DNA of 64,000 bases from Apoda limacodes (lineage: Eukaryota > Arthropoda > Insecta > Lepidoptera > Limacodidae). The stretch is from the NCBI GenBank assembly GCA_946406115.1, contig OX291562.1, positions 2,448,001 through 2,512,000 of the forward strand, written 5' to 3'. Below are positions 36,713 to 49,900 of the stretch, piece by piece. The notes beneath the pieces were generated by a model that saw only the letters and a program-made list of their open reading frames with translations, was not told the origin of the DNA and did no database searches. The translations under genes were made by a program, and so were the position numbers. Position 1 is the first letter of the stretch; the number at the start of each line of letters is the position of its first letter.

Positions 36713-39700
36713 ATGGATTGCACAACCGCGCGCGAAAAACCCCGGTCCGTCTCCATAGGCTATTTTAACGCCAACGGTCTCCGCAACCAAAGAGAGGAAT
36801 TATCGCAATTCCTCTCGTCCCAAAAACCGGACGTCTTCCTCATCCAGGAAACGTTCCTAAAGCCCGCTGTCCGTACCCCTTCAATCGCGAACTATCGTAC
36901 CGTCCGTAATGATAGAACTGCCTCCAATCTCGGAGGCACTCTCATCTATTACAGGCGCTCCCTGCATTGCTCCCCTATCGATCCTCCACCGCTTACGAAT
37001 TTAGAAGCATCCGTCTGCCGCTTAGCGATGACCGGCCATCAGCCGATCATCATTGCATCGGTTTATCTCTCTCCCCTAAAAGACTTGCTCGAGAGCGACC
37101 TTCAGTCGCTCTTAAGTTTAGGCGACGCCGTCATTCTTGCCGGCGACCTAAATTGCAAGCATCGCCGCTGGAACTCTTCTGTAACTTCACAAAGAGGCAG
37201 ACTCCTCGACGATTTAGTTGACAGACTAAACTTTGACATCATCGCTCCCATGACGCCCACTTACTTTCCCCACAATACTCGGTTTAACCCCGACGTACTC
37301 GACATAGCACTTCTAAAGAATGTAAGGCTAAGCTTTCGCTCTATAGAGGTGCTTGACGAACTTGACTCGGACCACCGCCCTGTCGTCCTCCGATTAGGTT
37401 TCCCTTCGGACTCTCCTCCCGACACTAGAACCGTGACGGACTGGGATAAATTTGGGCAATTGCTCGAAAATCCCAGCTCGCCACATCTAGATCGCGTTCC
37501 CAACGTTATCTCATCCGCGACCGATCTTAACGTAGCTATCGACTCACTCACTAGCCACCTGACCGCCACCGTTGGCGAGTGCTCACGACAGGTGCCGGTT
37601 GGTGATTATCACCACCTAATCCTGCCTCAGCACATCAGGTCGCTAATGACTGAGCGTAACGCGGCCCGCCGCGTTCGCGACCGCGCTCCCACTATCGAAA
37701 ATAAAGCTCGCTTCAACGACTTACACCGCCGTGTAAGAACCGCTGTAGCTGAGCTCCGCGCCCAACGTTTCGGTGATCTTATGGAGAACATTTCTCCTTC
37801 TCACCAAGCTTATTGGCACTTAGCCAGAGCTCTAAAATCCGAAACCGCAAACTCTCTCCCTCCGTTAACTCGTCCCAACAATAGCGTTCCCGCGTTCAAT
37901 GACGACGAAAAAGCGGATTGCCTAGCATCCAGCCTCCAAGCCCAATGTGCCTTAAGCACACAGCCTTTCGATCCCGATCACGTGCGCGAGGTAGACGGCG
38001 AAGTGGAGCGCAGAACTTCTCTGCCTCCACAAGACCCCCTGCCCCCTGTCACTGTCGACGAAGTCATACAGGTCATCAAAGACCTACGCCCCCGTAAGTC
38101 CCCCGGCGCAGACGGTATCTCTAACGATATCCTAAAGCGCCTCACTCTTCCCCTTATCTGCCTCCTAGTAGCGATCTTTAACGCTGCTATGGAACATTGC
38201 ATCTTTCCATCTCAATGGAAAGATGCAATCGTTATAGGCATCCATAAGCCCGGCAAAGCTCGTACCGAGCCGTCCTCCTATCGCCCTATAAGTTTACTAA
38301 AGGCCCTTGGTAAACTCTATGAACGCCTCCTTCTCGCCCGCCTACGGAACTCTATAGTCTCCAGAGGCATTTTAATAGACGAGCAGTTTGGCTTTCGTGC
38401 CAAACACTCATGCGTCCATCAAGTCCTCCGCATAACGGAACATATTCTTACTGGCTTCCAGCCAGCATTAGGTAAGACCCGTCACACGGGCGCTGTCTTC
38501 TTCGATGTAGCGAAAGCTTTCGACAAAGTCTGGCACAACGGTTTAATTTTTAAACTGTACAACTTTCAGTTGCCAGATCGTCTCGTGCTCATCATACGAG
38601 ACTATTTGTCGAATCGTAGCTTTCGCTACAGAGTTGAAGGCACTCTCTCCTCCCCCCGCCCCATAGAAGCAGGAGTCCCGCAAGGGTCCGTGCTCGCCCC
38701 CGTCTTGTACCTTCTGTACACTAACGATATCCCAAAAACGATAGGTACCCAATTAGCCCTCTATGCGGACGATACCGCTCTCTATACTACCGATAGGCAA
38801 GTGAGTCGAATCACTGAGAGACTCCAATCCGCTATCACCGCCCTAGGCGAGTGGTTTCGGAAATGGAGAATCGAGGTGAATCCCGACAAAAGCTCTGCCG
38901 TCCTTTTCACCACAGGCAGCCCTCCGCGGCCAACTTCCCTCTCTCTCTTCGGTCGTGCCATTCCCTGGCAAAATAAGACCAAATATCTCGGTGTGACCAT
39001 GGATAGACGTTTGACCTTCCACGCTCACACCAAAATAGTCAGAGACCGAGCCGCTTTTGTCCTCGGTCGTCTCTATCCCATGATAGGCAAGTATAGTAAG
39101 ATGTCGCTTAGAAATAAGCTAAATCTTTACACAACCTGCATCCGCCCCATACTAGCTTATGCTAGCGTAGTCTTTGCTCTGTCCAAGCGCAATCTCCACA
39201 AACTCCAGACCCTCCAAAACCGCTTTCTCAGAGCGGCCTCTGGAGCCTCTTGGTACGTTCGCAATGCGGACCTACACAGAGACTTCGAACTTCCCACGAT
39301 TCCCCAGTACTTTAAAGACTTGGCAGTCCGCTTTTTCGAGCGTACGCAAAATCACCCGAATAGATTAGTTGTGCAATCCACGACGTACATTCCCCCCGAT
39401 CGTCCCCGTCGCGGTCGTAAAACTATACTCAGGCGGCCTCGGCACGTACTAACGTCCCCAGATGACGATCTCGCTGTCCGGATAGCGAGATTAGTCTCTA
39501 CTACGTCGACCCCGAATAGGGCCTCCCTCCAAACACGACGCCGACGTCCCCGGGTTCGTCGGCGCCCACAAGGATACACTAGGTATCAAAGAGTGCCGGG
39601 GCGCTTCTCGCCCCCACTCAATCGCAACCGCACCCGCGTAACGGGGAACTCCCCTCCTGGCGGTGACTCACCTTCGGGTTCGAGACTCACGCCGGTCGAA

Positions 39701-39757
39701 GGGACGCCCCCGAGAGCGACAACCCAAGCCGAGGCTTCCCCCGCGGGAAGCCCTTGA
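36713..39757 (+). CDS. LINE A ORF2: endonuclease-reverse transcriptase
   Basis: 1014 residues from an ATG 7 nt after the ORF1 stop, compatible with reinitiation. APE endonuclease motifs GYFNANGL, IQETFL, AGDLNCKHRRWNS (about 143) and SDHRPVVL (about 218). The RT includes YRPISLLKALGKLYERL, FDVAKAFDKVWHNGL, GVPQGSVLAP (about 653) and YADD (about 684), then a thumb region. The C-terminus is Arg/Pro-rich. No RNase H seen. Jockey-clade by motif pattern. Confidence 0.96.
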   Translation: MDCTTAREKPRSVSIGYFNANGLRNQREELSQFLSSQKPDVFLIQETFLKPAVRTPSIANYRTVRNDRTASNLGGTLIYYRRSLHCSPIDPPPLTNLEASVCRLAMTGHQPIIIASVYLSPLKDLLESDLQSLLSLGDAVILAGDLNCKHRRWNSSVTSQRGRLLDDLVDRLNFDIIAPMTPTYFPHNTRFNPDVLDIALLKNVRLSFRSIEVLDELDSDHRPVVLRLGFPSDSPPDTRTVTDWDKFGQLLENPSSPHLDRVPNVISSATDLNVAIDSLTSHLTATVGECSRQVPVGDYHHLILPQHIRSLMTERNAARRVRDRAPTIENKARFNDLHRRVRTAVAELRAQRFGDLMENISPSHQAYWHLARALKSETANSLPPLTRPNNSVPAFNDDEKADCLASSLQAQCALSTQPFDPDHVREVDGEVERRTSLPPQDPLPPVTVDEVIQVIKDLRPRKSPGADGISNDILKRLTLPLICLLVAIFNAAMEHCIFPSQWKDAIVIGIHKPGKARTEPSSYRPISLLKALGKLYERLLLARLRNSIVSRGILIDEQFGFRAKHSCVHQVLRITEHILTGFQPALGKTRHTGAVFFDVAKAFDKVWHNGLIFKLYNFQLPDRLVLIIRDYLSNRSFRYRVEGTLSSPRPIEAGVPQGSVLAPVLYLLYTNDIPKTIGTQLALYADDTALYTTDRQVSRITERLQSAITALGEWFRKWRIEVNPDKSSAVLFTTGSPPRPTSLSLFGRAIPWQNKTKYLGVTMDRRLTFHAHTKIVRDRAAFVLGRLYPMIGKYSKMSLRNKLNLYTTCIRPILAYASVVFALSKRNLHKLQTLQNRFLRAASGASWYVRNADLHRDFELPTIPQYFKDLAVRFFERTQNHPNRLVVQSTTYIPPDRPRRGRKTILRRPRHVLTSPDDDLAVRIARLVSTTSTPNRASLQTRRRRPRVRRRPQGYTRYQRVPGRFSPPLNRNRTRVTGNSPPGGDSPSGSRLTPVEGTPPRATTQAEASPAGSP

Positions 39758-39928
39758 GCGTTGGGCGCTATATGGGCTGAGGCTCCTTCAGAGTCTCGCC
39801 CCAAAAGTCCGGTGAAGCAGTAATGGCTGCAACAGCCAACTGCATAGTCAGCTCAGAAAAAAAAAGAGCAAAACTAGGATAAAATTTAACTACCTATATT
39901 ATACATACACATTATGTACCTACATTAT

Positions 39929-40498
39929 ACAAACAAACAAACAAACAAACAAACAAACAAACAAACAAACAAACAAACAAACAAACAAACAAACAACCCT
40001 GCCGTCAAACAAACCTGAGTCTGAGACTAGTCGGTCGGTCGGTCAGTCAGTCAGTCAGTCAGTCAGTCAGTCAGTCAGTCAGTCAGTCAGTCAGTCAGTC
40101 AGTCAGTCAGTCAGTCAGTCAGTCAGTCAGTCAGTCAGTCAGTCAGTCAGTCAGTCAGTCAGTCAGTCAGTCAGTCTGACCGGTAGTAAGGCCGGTTTAA
40201 CATAACATACCACAACCTAACCCAACCTAACCTAACCTAACCTAACCTAACGAAACCTAACCCAAATCGAATCAAAGCGTTTTATACCTACCTAGGTAAG
40301 GTAATCTGCTGTACCAAAGAAAGAAAGAAACACCAAACCAAACCAAACCAAACCTAACCCAACCTAACCCAACCTAACCTAACCTAACTTAACGAAACCT
40401 AACCCAAATCGAATCAAAGCGTTTTATACCGATTTAGGTAAGGTAATCTACTGTACAAACCAAACCAAACCTAACCTAACCTTACTTAACTTAACTTA
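39929..40498. repeat. (AAAC)n, (TCAG)n and TTAGG-like block, expanded
   Basis: (AAAC)n 39929-39997, (TCAG)n about 40030-40176 (one of the longest copies), TTAGG-like part 40215-40498. Confidence 0.85.
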
Positions 40499-40554
40499 AT
40501 CACATACATAAATACATACACATACTTCGAGGCTCAGCGGATCAGCAGGAAAGG

Positions 40555-40599
40555 AATAAAGCAACATCGGGCACGATCAGTACCTAGATGGGTGACCGA
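40555..40599 (+). ncRNA. 5S-rRNA-like relic
   Basis: Copy of the 7721-7765 segment; (GT)n at 40725-40757. Confidence 0.7.
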
Positions 40600-40723
40600 C
40601 CCTTGTAGAAGGCCCATACTGAGGCATCATCAATCTCATAACATTACGAGTAGGTATGTATTATTACCTACCTACAAATAACAATCATATAGTACCTTTA
40701 CCAAGATTTGAATACCGATGGTC

Positions 40724-40758
<35 letters not shown>

Positions 40759-40804
40759 CGTCTTAATAAGAAAGAAACATTTTAATATTCACAGAAATAA
40801 GTGC

Positions 40805-40820
40805 GGCCCTTAGAAGGGCC
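40805..40820 (-). terminator. H3 3' histone stem-loop, variant loop TCTA
   Basis: As 7975-7990; GTTTCTT at 40772-40778. Confidence 0.92.
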
Positions 40821-41171
40821 TTTTGTTTTATTTGTTTTCAACGCAAATAGATCGAACGCAGCGTAGTGCGTGCGTGCCGCGCCGCAGTCGTCGTCGTCTC
40901 ATTGTGCAATATCGTAAATATATATATATATCACTATAATATATAATGAACAATATATAAACCTAACACACTTCAAGAGTAACAACAAGCTACTCTGAAA
41001 GTACACACATAGGTACGTATATTGCACATTATACATATAGAAACATATGTACACGGACACAACACTCAACTTGATCACAACGTACGACACAGCACAGCAC
41101 AGCACTAACACTTAGTAATAAACGATCTTCAATTAAAAAAAAACAAATATTTTTTATTATTTTTCAACATT

Positions 41172-41585
<414 letters not shown>

Positions 41586-41659
41586 TTAAGTAAGTAATAC
41601 AGAAAACAGAAAATAACGAACGAACGAATGCGTCCAACGAGTACCGAATCAAATGTACG

Positions 41660-41700
41660 ACTGAAAAACCACGCGAGGTGCATGCCGATTTTAATTTATA
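41660..41700 (-). promoter_or_regulatory. H3 core promoter
   Basis: TATAAATT and TCAGTC as at 478-518. Confidence 0.5.
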
Positions 41701-42065
41701 ATTTCACCGTAACGAATAGAACGCAAGAAAATCCCCTTCCCTTTGCTTATTGTGTCCCCCCCCCCTCCTCCTCCCCTTCCCTCCTTTCCCCCGTTCGTCA
41801 GTTTGTCTCTCTCTTTCGGTATCGCACATAAAAATGTTTTAACTTACTTAATTACGTGGAAATTTTTATCAAAATCGGTTTACTATTCATTATAGTTTAT
41901 GCACATATCTATCTATATTAGATTGATATGTTGTTACCGTGAAACAAAACCCCGAAAGTGCAGTACAAGTCCAAAATATAGTTCGTTTCTCAAGTTTGTT
42001 TATTTTGGAACTGGCAGCATATTAGTTTTGCCTACTACTAGGTTACCGATATCCTCGTAAACGGC

Positions 42066-42097
<32 letters not shown>

Positions 42098-42175
42098 TTT
42101 TAATATATGTGTACATGGTTTGACGTAAGAAGTTATATCAAGAAACTTGTAAAAATAAAATAGAATTCATTTTGT

Positions 42176-42191
42176 GGCCCTGAAAAGGGCC
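42176..42191 (-). terminator. H2B 3' histone stem-loop
   Basis: Canonical loop; GTTTCTT at 42140-42146. Confidence 0.96.
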
Positions 42192-42266
42192 TTTTTGTTG
42201 TATGTATTTGATCGCGTCCAATATCAAAATTAGACGCTCGTCACACATCACAATTTTGGTACTAGC

Positions 42267-42641
42267 TCACTTAGAGCTAGTATATTTAGTGACGGCTTTA
42301 GTACCCTCACTGACAGCGTGCTTGGCAAGTTCACCGGGAAGAAGGAGTCTCACCGATGTCTGCACCTCCCTCGACGTTATCGTGGAACGTTTATTGTAGT
42401 GAGCAAGTCTCGAAGCTTCGGCCGCTATACGTTCGAAGATATCGTTCACGAAAGAGTTCATGATCGACATAGCTTTACTAGAGATACCGGTGTCGGGATG
42501 GACCTGCTTCAGCACTTTGTAGATGTAAATGGCGTAGCTCTCCTTCCTCTTGTGCTTCTTCTTCTTTTTGTCCGATTTGGAGATGTTCTTTTGAGCTTTG
42601 CCGGATTTCTTGGCTGCCTTTCCGCTAGTCTTGGGCGGCAT
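42267..42641 (-). CDS. H2B: Histone H2B
   Basis: Same protein as 1087-1461. Confidence 0.98.
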   Translation of the reverse strand: MPPKTSGKAAKKSGKAQKNISKSDKKKKKHKRKESYAIYIYKVLKQVHPDTGISSKAMSIMNSFVNDIFERIAAEASRLAHYNKRSTITSREVQTSVRLLLPGELAKHAVSEGTKAVTKYTSSK

Positions 42642-42720
42642 GATGAATTAAAATAAAATATATAACAACGGTAACGGTAGCGTAAGATCAACGTCTTCAA
42701 CGTAGAGCGTCACAGCGCAG

Positions 42721-42765
42721 ACTGTAGTTCGTAATAGGTATTTTTTTTAGTTTTATTCACTTATA
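42721..42765 (-). promoter_or_regulatory. H2B core promoter
   Basis: TATAAG and ACAGTC as in unit 1; uninterrupted counterpart of the LINE C site in unit 6. Confidence 0.5.
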
Positions 42766-43162
42766 AGACTGCACGCTGCCAGTTAACGTTACGATGTCAA
42801 CATATGCGTTTGACCAATAGCGTGTCAACGATATATCTTTTATCTCTTTCCCTCCGCTCTTCTATCCTTATTGTCATTCCCCTTCCCCTCCTTCATCCCG
42901 TTCACCGTTGGCACGACCATCAGCGATCAAGCATCAAGCGATAGAGGAAATGTCTTAAATAATAAAATTGATATAAATATAGTATATAAAATATAGTAAG
43001 TAAGTAAGTAAGTAAGTATGTATGTATGTATGTATGTATGTATGTATGTATGTATGTATGAATGAATGAATGAATGAATGAATGAATGAATCTATATAAA
43101 AAGAGACGTCGACGCAATCGAAAGAAACGTTTTGTTTTTCACAAATTCCAGATACAAATTGC

Positions 43163-43178
43163 GGCCCTGAAAAGGGCC
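43163..43178 (-). terminator. H2A 3' histone stem-loop
   Basis: Canonical loop; GTTTCTT at 43122-43128. Confidence 0.96.
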
Positions 43179-43274
43179 TTTTCTTTTTCTATTTTAATAC
43201 ACATATCACCACATCGCTAATAATACGAAAGTGGAATACGCTATAGGAGAGCAGCGTGCGTACTTACTATCAAT

Positions 43275-43673
<399 letters not shown>

Positions 43674-43735
43674 TCAAAACAAACACACAAAAATGCACTC
43701 ACAAACTGTGCGAGCGAACGCTAGACAAGTCTTGT

Positions 43736-43770
43736 ACTAAAAGCCGTAAGATTTTTTTTTCATATATATA
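43736..43770 (-). promoter_or_regulatory. H2A core promoter
   Basis: TATATATA run and TTAGTA as in unit 1. Confidence 0.5.
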
Positions 43771-44127
43771 TGATTCATTATAAACGCAACAGGAGGGGAT
43801 ACGTACGAAACGATAGAAAGGGACAGACATAACGCTAAAATAATTTCGTTTTGAAATTAAACTAACTAACTAACTAACTGACTGACTGACTGACTAACAA
43901 ACGGAAATCATGGTAATGATGTATGTTCATAAGTAGGTAAGTAAGTAAGTAAGTATAGTACGTATGTGTCATAGCGTAATTTACCTACCAATATTGTGAT
44001 ATTTTCTTACTTACTTACCAAACATGTTGTATTTATGTGTGTAACTTGACTTAGATTGATAATAATAATTGACACGACGTTCGTCGATCGAAAGAAACAC
44101 ATAACTGTTTATTACCGAATATTTGTT

Positions 44128-44143
44128 AGCCCTGAAAAGGGCT
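44128..44143 (-). terminator. H1 3' histone stem-loop, A-U closed
   Basis: AGCCCT-TTTC-AGGGCT; GTTTCTT at 44092-44098. Confidence 0.93.
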
Positions 44144-44354
44144 TTTTGTTTGTAGACGGCGGACGAACGAACGCACGAGACAAAACTTGTGTCGCTCGCT
44201 CATCTTTTGTAAGTAAGTATGTATAACACAAACTCACACACACACAACACCGCTAACAATTTTCTGCTGTTGTGTCGTCGTTGTTGTACAGCGTGCAGCA
44301 ATGTACCGATATACCTACTACGACAATCACTCACTCACTCACTCACTCACTGGT

Positions 44355-45062
44355 TCACTTTTTCGAGGCTCCGGCTTTCTTTGCTGCCGGCTTCGATTTG
44401 GGTGTACCTGCGGCCTTTTTAGGTTTAGGCGCCTTTGGCTTCTTAGTGGGTGGCTTCGCACTTTTCTTCGCTTTGGGCGCGGAACTCTTAGCTTTCGCGG
44501 GAGCCGATGATTTCTTGGCGGCCGGTTTCTTCTTGGCTGCGGCGGCTTTCTTGTCTTTAGTGGCGGCGGCGGATTTTGGCTTTGACGGCGATGAACCACC
44601 GGATGCGGCCGCGGTCGACTTCCTCGCCTTTCCGCCGGCGGCGGTTGCCTTTTTCGTTTTCGCAGCTGCCCCGGCTTTTCCTCCACCACCGACTTTAGGT
44701 CCGGTGGTGGCCTTCTTTCCGCTCGATCCCTTAGACTCCAGTTTGAACGATCCCGAGGCACCCTTCCCTTTAGTCTGTATCAAAGCACCGGACTCCACTG
44801 CGCTTTTTAAATATTTTCTGATGAAAGGTGCCAGCTTTTCGGCGTCGACCTTATACTGCGCTGCGATGTATTTCTTGATCGCCTGAAGCGAAGAACCGCT
44901 ACGCTCCTTAAGTTCCTTAATAGCGTTGTTCACCATTTCAGAAGTCTTGGGATGAGTCGGCTTAGCTTTGGGTTTCTTTGCCCCTGCGGAAGCCGAAGCC
45001 TTAGGTTTCTTGGCGGGCGTCGCCGGTGCAGGTGTATCGGATGCAACTGCTGCGTCTGCCAT
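44355..45062 (-). CDS. H1: Linker histone H1
   Basis: Same 235-residue protein as 11536-12243. Confidence 0.98.
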   Translation of the reverse strand: MADAAVASDTPAPATPAKKPKASASAGAKKPKAKPTHPKTSEMVNNAIKELKERSGSSLQAIKKYIAAQYKVDAEKLAPFIRKYLKSAVESGALIQTKGKGASGSFKLESKGSSGKKATTGPKVGGGGKAGAAAKTKKATAAGGKARKSTAAASGGSSPSKPKSAAATKDKKAAAAKKKPAAKKSSAPAKAKSSAPKAKKSAKPPTKKPKAPKPKKAAGTPKSKPAAKKAGASKK

Positions 45063-45101
45063 TTTGTTCTATTCGGGTAAATATTAACTGCAAGTTTCAC
45101 T

Positions 45102-45124
45102 CACTGAATTGTTACTTCACGCAC

Positions 45125-45158
<34 letters not shown>

Positions 45159-45212
45159 TTAGTTAAAGTACGAAAACGTATAGATGGCGCCAAAAACTTT
45201 TGATTTTTCGCC
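45102..45212 (-). promoter_or_regulatory. H1 promoter with E2F-like sites
   Basis: TCAGTG, (GCAA)8, and both E2F-like sites (second at 45204-45212). Confidence 0.5.
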
Positions 45213-46462
45213 TTCTTTAGCAATACTGTAAAGAGAGATCCGTTCTCGAGATACGTTTTCTGTTGCGAACCGTTGAAAGTTTTCACTTACTCGTATCTAT
45301 TATAAAAATTATTATACATATATCGAATAACATAATAGGTATATAAATGTAGATATGTTATATATATGAATTAGACTTTATTATGAATATATAATTATTA
45401 GACAAACGGATGCGTGTCGACGTAGAGAACGGTTTGTTTTGACGGTCGCATTCTACGCTCACCTAATGTCAAGATAAAAATTAGTAATATCTCATCAATA
45501 TCTAAAAATTAAATAGTTTACGTACGATTCGTTAATAGTTAAAGTTTCGACGGTCCAACGAGAAAGCAGTTCACACGTACAACGCGTCCGTATCGCCGTG
45601 TTGTCGATGTACACCGGAAAGGTGGTAAAACATGAGTGCGTCGCGAGTGGCAACCTAACCTATAGGGGAATCCATCAGATGCATTATTAGAGTTTCGTTA
45701 TTGTACCCTTTTCGATCATTTTAAATGACACTATATTGACTACTATATAATATAAACAAAAATCACATGATAGATACAAATATTACTCGTATAATAACCA
45801 CGTTTCCACATGACGACAAAATAGAACGAACGAATGTAACAAAAGAAACTTGCAAGTCGCACTGCAAGCAAACACTTACAGCTTCTTAAAATAAAATAAA
45901 ATAATAAAAAAAAAAAACAACAAAAAAAAAAAAAAAAAAGGTGTTAAAAATTAATTAGACCTATGTATCATAGGTGTATGGGCATCTTTTATGTGCGTGT
46001 GGTAGGTAAATAGGTAGTTACTCACTACCTTTTTACTTATGTTATTCTCATAAGTTGGGAGCGGCAAAATTGTAAAGTAGGTACCTATTTATGTGTATGT
46101 ATGTATGTATGTATGTATGTATGTATGTAGGTAGGTAGGTAGGTAGGTAGGTAGGTACTATCTGTTTTTCGGTTCGGCAAAATTTAAATTGCACAACTAT
46201 CTACTGAGACCTTCGCAAACCTTACCATAAAGATAGGTACCTAACTACTATGTAGTTGATCAATGTGTATGCAATATATTATATCTCAGGTACTTATTTA
46301 ATTTTTAGGTTATCTGTTTGTTTGTTTGTTTGTTTACTTACTTACTTACTTACTTACTTACTAACCGACTTTTATCTATCAAACCAAAAAAAAAAAAAAA
46401 AAAACGAACATAAATTGAAGAAACTGTATCACTTAAACAGGTGAATACAATGAACAATGTGC
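45213..46462. other. H1-H4 spacer, no gene seen
   Basis: Copy of the 5254-6507 spacer with (GTAG)7. It is the mirror partner of 50187-51418. Confidence 0.7.
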
Positions 46463-46478
46463 GGCCCTGAAAAGGGCC
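46463..46478 (-). terminator. H4 3' histone stem-loop
   Basis: Canonical loop; GTTTCTT at 46418-46424. Confidence 0.96.
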
Positions 46479-46527
46479 TTTTACATTATAATTCAATTCA
46501 GAGAATTGGTAGGTATTGACACCTAAC

Positions 46528-46848
<321 letters not shown>

Positions 46849-46943
46849 TTACTGTTCAATTAATTAATTAAACGAACAAACGAGCGCACGACAAACTGCG
46901 CTCAATCGAAACGGAACGACACGTAAGTAAAACTAAAAAATCG

Positions 46944-46945
<2 letters not shown>

Positions 46946-46974
<29 letters not shown>

Positions 46975-49900
46975 CTGAGCTGACTATGCAGTTGGCTGTT
47001 GCAGCCATTACTGCTTCACCGGACTTTTGGGGCGAGACTCTGAAGGAGCCTCAGCCCATATAGCGCCCAACGCTCAAGGGCTTCCCGCGGGGGAAGCCTC
47101 GGCTTGGGTTGTCGCTCTCGGGGGCGTCCCTTCGACCGGCGTGAGTCTCGAACCCGAAGGTGAGTCACCGCCAGGAGGGGAGTTCCCCGTTACGCGGGTG
47201 CGGTTGCGATTGAGTGGGGGCGAGAAGCGCCCCGGCACTCTTTGATACCTAGTGTATCCTTGTGGGCGCCGACGAACCCGGGGACGTCGGCGTCGTGTTT
47301 GGAGGGAGGCCCTATTCGGGGTCGACGTAGTAGAGACTAATCTCGCTATCCGGACAGCGAGATCGTCATCTGGGGACGTTAGTACGTGCCGAGGCCGCCT
47401 GAGTATAGTTTTACGACCGCGACGGGGACGATCGGGGGGAATGTACGTCGTGGATTGCACAACTAATCTATTCGGGTGATTTTGCGTACGCTCGAAAAAG
47501 CGGACTGCCAAGTCTTTAAAGTACTGGGGAATCGTGGGAAGTTCGAAGTCTCTGTGTAGGTCCGCATTGCGAACGTACCAAGAGGCTCCAGAGGCCGCTC
47601 TGAGAAAGCGGTTTTGGAGGGTCTGGAGTTTGTGGAGATTGCGCTTGGACAGAGCAAAGACTACGCTAGCATAAGCTAGTATGGGGCGGATGCAAGTTGT
47701 GTAAAGATTTAGCTTATTTCTAAGCGACATCTTACTATACTTGCCTATCATGGGATAGAGACGACCGAGGACAAAAGCGGCTCGGTCTCTGACTATTTTG
47801 GTGTGAGCGTGGAAGTTCAAACGTCTATCCATGGTCACACCGAGATATTTGGTCTTATTTTGCCAGGGAATGGCACGACCGAAGAGAGAGAGGGAAGTTG
47901 GCCGCGGAGGGCTGCCTGTGGTGAAAAGGACGGCAGAGCTTTTGTCGGGATTCACCTCGATTCTCCATTTCCGAAACCACTCGCCTAGGGCGGTGATAGC
48001 GGATTGGAGTCTCTCAGTGATTCGACTCACTTGCCTATCGGTAGTATAGAGAGCGGTATCGTCCGCATAGAGGGCTAATTGGGTACCTATCGTTTTTGGG
48101 ATATCGTTAGTGTACAGAAGGTACAAGACGGGGGCGAGCACGGACCCTTGCGGGACTCCTGCTTCTATGGGGCGGGGGGAGGAGAGAGTGCCTTCAACTC
48201 TGTAGCGAAAGCTACGATTCGACAAATAGTCTCGTATGATGAGCACGAGACGATCTGGCAACTGAAAGTTGTACAGTTTAAAAATTAAACCGTTGTGCCA
48301 GACTTTGTCGAAAGCTTTCGCTACATCGAAGAAGACAGCGCCCGTGTGACGGGTCTTACCTAATGCTGGCTGGAAGCCAGTAAGAATATGTTCCGTTATG
48401 CGGAGGACTTGATGGACGCATGAGTGTTTGGCACGAAAGCCAAACTGCTCGTCTATTAAAATGCCTCTGGAGACTATAGAGTTCCGTAGGCGGGCGAGAA
48501 GGAGGCGTTCATAGAGTTTACCAAGGGCCTTTAGTAAACTTATAGGGCGATAGGAGGACGGCTCGGTACGAGCTTTGCCGGGCTTATGGATGCCTATAAC
48601 GATTGCATCTTTCCATTGAGATGGAAAGATGCAATGTTCCATAGCAGCGTTAAGGATCGCTACTAGGAGGCAGATAAGGGGAAGAGTGAGGCGCTTTAGG
48701 ATATCGTTAGAGATACCGTCTGCGCCGGGGGACTTACGGGGGCGTAGGTCTTTGATGACCTGTATGACTTCGTCGACAGTGACAGGGGGCAGGGGGTCTT
48801 GTGGAGGCAGAGAAGTTCTGCGCTCCACTTCGCCGTCTACCTCGCGCACGTGATCGGGATCGAAAGGCTGTGTGCTTAAGGCACATTGGGCTTGGAGGCT
48901 GGATGCTAGGCAATCCGCTTTTTCGTCGTCATTGAACGCGGGAACGCTATTGTTGGGACGAGTTAACGGAGGGAGAGAGTTTGCGGTTTCGGATTTTAGA
49001 GCTCTGGCTAAGTGCCAATAAGCTTGGTGAGAAGGAGAAATGTTCTCCATAAGATCACCGAAACGTTGGGCGCGGAGCTCAGCTACAGCGGTTCTTACAC
49101 GGCGGTGTAAGTCGTTGAAGCGAGCTTTATTTTCGATAGTGGGAGCGCGGTCGCGAGCGCGGCGGGCCGCGTTACGCTCAGTCATTAGCGACCTGATGTG
49201 CTGAGGCAGGATTAGGTGGTGATAATCACCAACCGGCACCTGTCGTGAGCACTCGCCAACGGTGGCGGTCAGGTGGCTAGTGAGTGAGTCGATAGCTACG
49301 TTAAGATCGGTCGCGGATGAGATAACGTTGGGAACGCGATCTAGATGTGGCGAGCTGGGATTTTCGAGCAATTGCCCAAATTTATCCCAGTCCGTCACGG
49401 TTCTAGTGTCGGGAGGAGAGTCCGAAGGGAAACCTAATCGGAGGACGACAGGGCGGTGGTCCGAGTCAAGTTCGTCAAGCACCTCTATAGAGCGAAAGCT
49501 TAGCCTTACATTCTTTAGAAGTGCTATGTCGAGTACGTCGGGGTTAAACCGAGTATTGTGGGGAAAGTAAGTGGGCGTCATGGGAGCGATGATGTCAAAG
49601 TTTAGTCTGTCAACTAAATCGTCGAGGAGTCTGCCTCTTTGTGAAGTTACAGAAGAGTTCCAGCGGCGATGCTTGCAATTTAGGTCGCCGGCAAGAATGA
49701 CGGCGTCGCCTAAACTTAAGAGCGACTGAAGGTCGCTCTCGAGCAAGTCTTTTAGGGGAGAGAGATAAACCGATGCAATGATGATCGGCTGATGGCCGGT
49801 CATCGCTAAGCGGCAGACGGATGCTTCTAAATTCGTAAGCGGTGGAGGATCGATAGGGGAGCAATGCAGGGAGCGCCTGTAATAGATGAGAGTGCCTCCG

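Larger units (their letters stand above)
34050..39868 (+). mobile_element. LINE A copy 2, full-length Jockey-type retrotransposon
   Basis: 5819 bp on the plus strand, divergent from H4. Layout: 787-bp 5' UTR, ORF1 (34837-36705), 7-nt gap, ORF2 (36713-39757), a 3' UTR of about 100 bp and a short A9GAG tail. The target-site duplication is CAAAACTA (34042-34049 and 39869-39876). Both ORFs are open, and ORF2 differs from copy 3 at only three residues that I can see, so this is a young, possibly active family. Copies 1 and 3 have pure poly(A) of about 30 nt. Confidence 0.97.
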
